NCBI RefSeq assembly: GCF_030867095.1
Contig: NC_081824.1
Span: 351,824,203-351,888,202 of the forward strand
Length of the DNA: 64,000 nucleotides
Reading direction: 5' to 3'
Origin: Alligator mississippiensis
Lineage: Eukaryota; Chordata; Crocodylia; Alligatoridae
Part shown: positions 63,301 to 64,000 of the stretch, piece after piece
Layout of the letters: each line of letters begins with the position of its first letter
Position numbering within the stretch: position 1 is the first letter of the stretch
Translations under genes and position numbers: made by a program
The notes under the pieces: generated by a model
Databases searched by the model: none
The model's input: only the letters and a program-made list of their open reading frames with translations
What the model was told of the DNA's origin: nothing

Positions 63301-64000
63301 TCCCCATGACATCTCCAGCAGTGTGGAGTGGCCAGGAAGAGGGTGGAGCACATTTGTGTAGCAGATACATAGGCCAGCCAAAGAGCTGTATTTATGCGGA
63401 TATACTGCTTTTGTTACACTGTGTTGCACCGTGTTGGCCTGCCCTGAGTCCACTGCAGAGAAACAGCATCACTCTTGCTGGATTTTGCAACCTCTTCATC
63501 CCACTTCACCCCATTTAACTTTGTTTACTCAGCGTTAAGCTCACAGAACACTCTCATTTCCCATCTCGCCACTGATAATCTCAGTGGCAAAAAGACCCTG
63601 ATACCCTACTAGAGATAATACTTAAAGAAACACAATGGAAAAGTACAGTATACTGGATCCTTCAACCTGAACACCTTTTTAAAAATGGGCGGAAGATATG
63701 GAGTACGACTCAATCCATTAGCCAGAAGAACCCCAGGTCTATTCATATCAGAGTCATAGTTAGAAACACACTCCTCTATCATTCAATACAGCTATATCTA
63801 ACTCATGGAGGACAGCTGGAATGCAGGCAGGTCGTGTCCAGTAGCTATTGCCAGCTGTGTAGGGGACAGAGTTAAGGTTTCTTTGTCACATGTCTTTCCA
63901 CCGCATTTCTTGGTTTTCAAAGGTTTTGCTGAAGGAAACAATATACCATTGAGTGCCCATAATGCTTTGTTAAACATTTCTTTCTTTTTAGCAGTGCACA
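60320..64000. other. Upstream flank of PROZ
   Basis: No gene found; no F10 exon is present although F10 is the expected next gene. It contains the PROZ promoter region immediately upstream of 60319 (no clear TATA), the element at 60555-61699 and otherwise unassigned DNA. Confidence 0.65.
60555..61699. mobile_element. Terminal-inverted-repeat DNA element, about 1.15 kb
   Basis: GGCTAGGCACAGACA at the left and TGTCTGTCCCTAGCC at the right are inverted copies (14 of 15). The left part has repeated AAACTGGTTTAAG motifs and a perfect 12-bp hairpin (60640-60651 with 60661-60672). No transposase is seen and no clear target duplication. It lies about 235 bp upstream of the PROZ start codon. Confidence 0.7.

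Noticed and set aside
62171-64000. Possible F10 exon upstream of PROZ, expected from synteny
   Set aside because: No Gla, EGF or protease motif is found on the minus strand in this stretch; F10 must lie further right.

Overview
This is a vertebrate nuclear window, most likely from a sauropsid and by inference a crocodilian or close relative. The genes are intron-rich. The dispersed repeats are CR1 LINEs (one with a GDSL-type esterase ORF1), many short hAT-like elements whose termini resemble CAGGGGTGGGCAA, and old MIR/L2-type tails. No rRNA, tRNA, CRISPR, operon or retroviral structure was seen.

Three genes were reconstructed exon by exon, and every exon junction keeps the reading frame. (1) CUL4A, minus strand, exons 1-6 (residues 1-229), runs off the left edge; its start codon is at 24469. 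(2) PCID2, plus strand, 25115-42288, is complete: 14 coding exons and 399 codons plus stop, the same length as human PCID2 as I recall it. (3) PROZ (protein Z), minus strand, 60319-43963, is complete: 8 coding exons and 412 residues. The order CUL4A-PCID2-PROZ matches the human 13q34 block, read from the opposite direction. F10 and F7 would be expected beyond the right edge; no F10 exon was found up to 64000.

CUL4A and PCID2 are divergent, with 645 bp between start codons, and share a CpG island at about 24.1-25.2 kb. It holds GC boxes, a YY1-type motif and three CACGTG E-boxes. PCID2 and PROZ converge, with about 1.7 kb between stop codons. CUL4A is a ubiquitin-ligase scaffold, PCID2 is a TREX-2 mRNA-export subunit, and PROZ is a secreted vitamin-K-dependent pseudoprotease. 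Their adjacency reflects conserved synteny, not a shared pathway.

The most notable gene-level signals are three non-GT-AG introns. CUL4A intron 3 and PCID2 intron 4 are both AT-AC introns with U12-type ATATCCTTT donors. PROZ intron 5 uses a GC donor. In PROZ all three catalytic-triad positions are substituted, and the Gla domain begins with a run of four Phe.

The remaining sequence is intron and intergenic DNA rich in mobile-element fossils. Highlights are a foldback repeat at 20.4-22.3 kb with a 711-bp hAT-like element inserted in one arm (perfect 8-bp target duplication), a hAT-like element inside an ATCT microsatellite at 23.6 kb, an 832-bp hAT-like element in PCID2 intron 2, and a 3.8-kb CR1 in PROZ intron 3 that itself carries a 325-bp insertion with an 8-bp target duplication. 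Exon boundaries come from reading frame plus splice-site sequence; repeat family names are from memory of motifs and were not searched.
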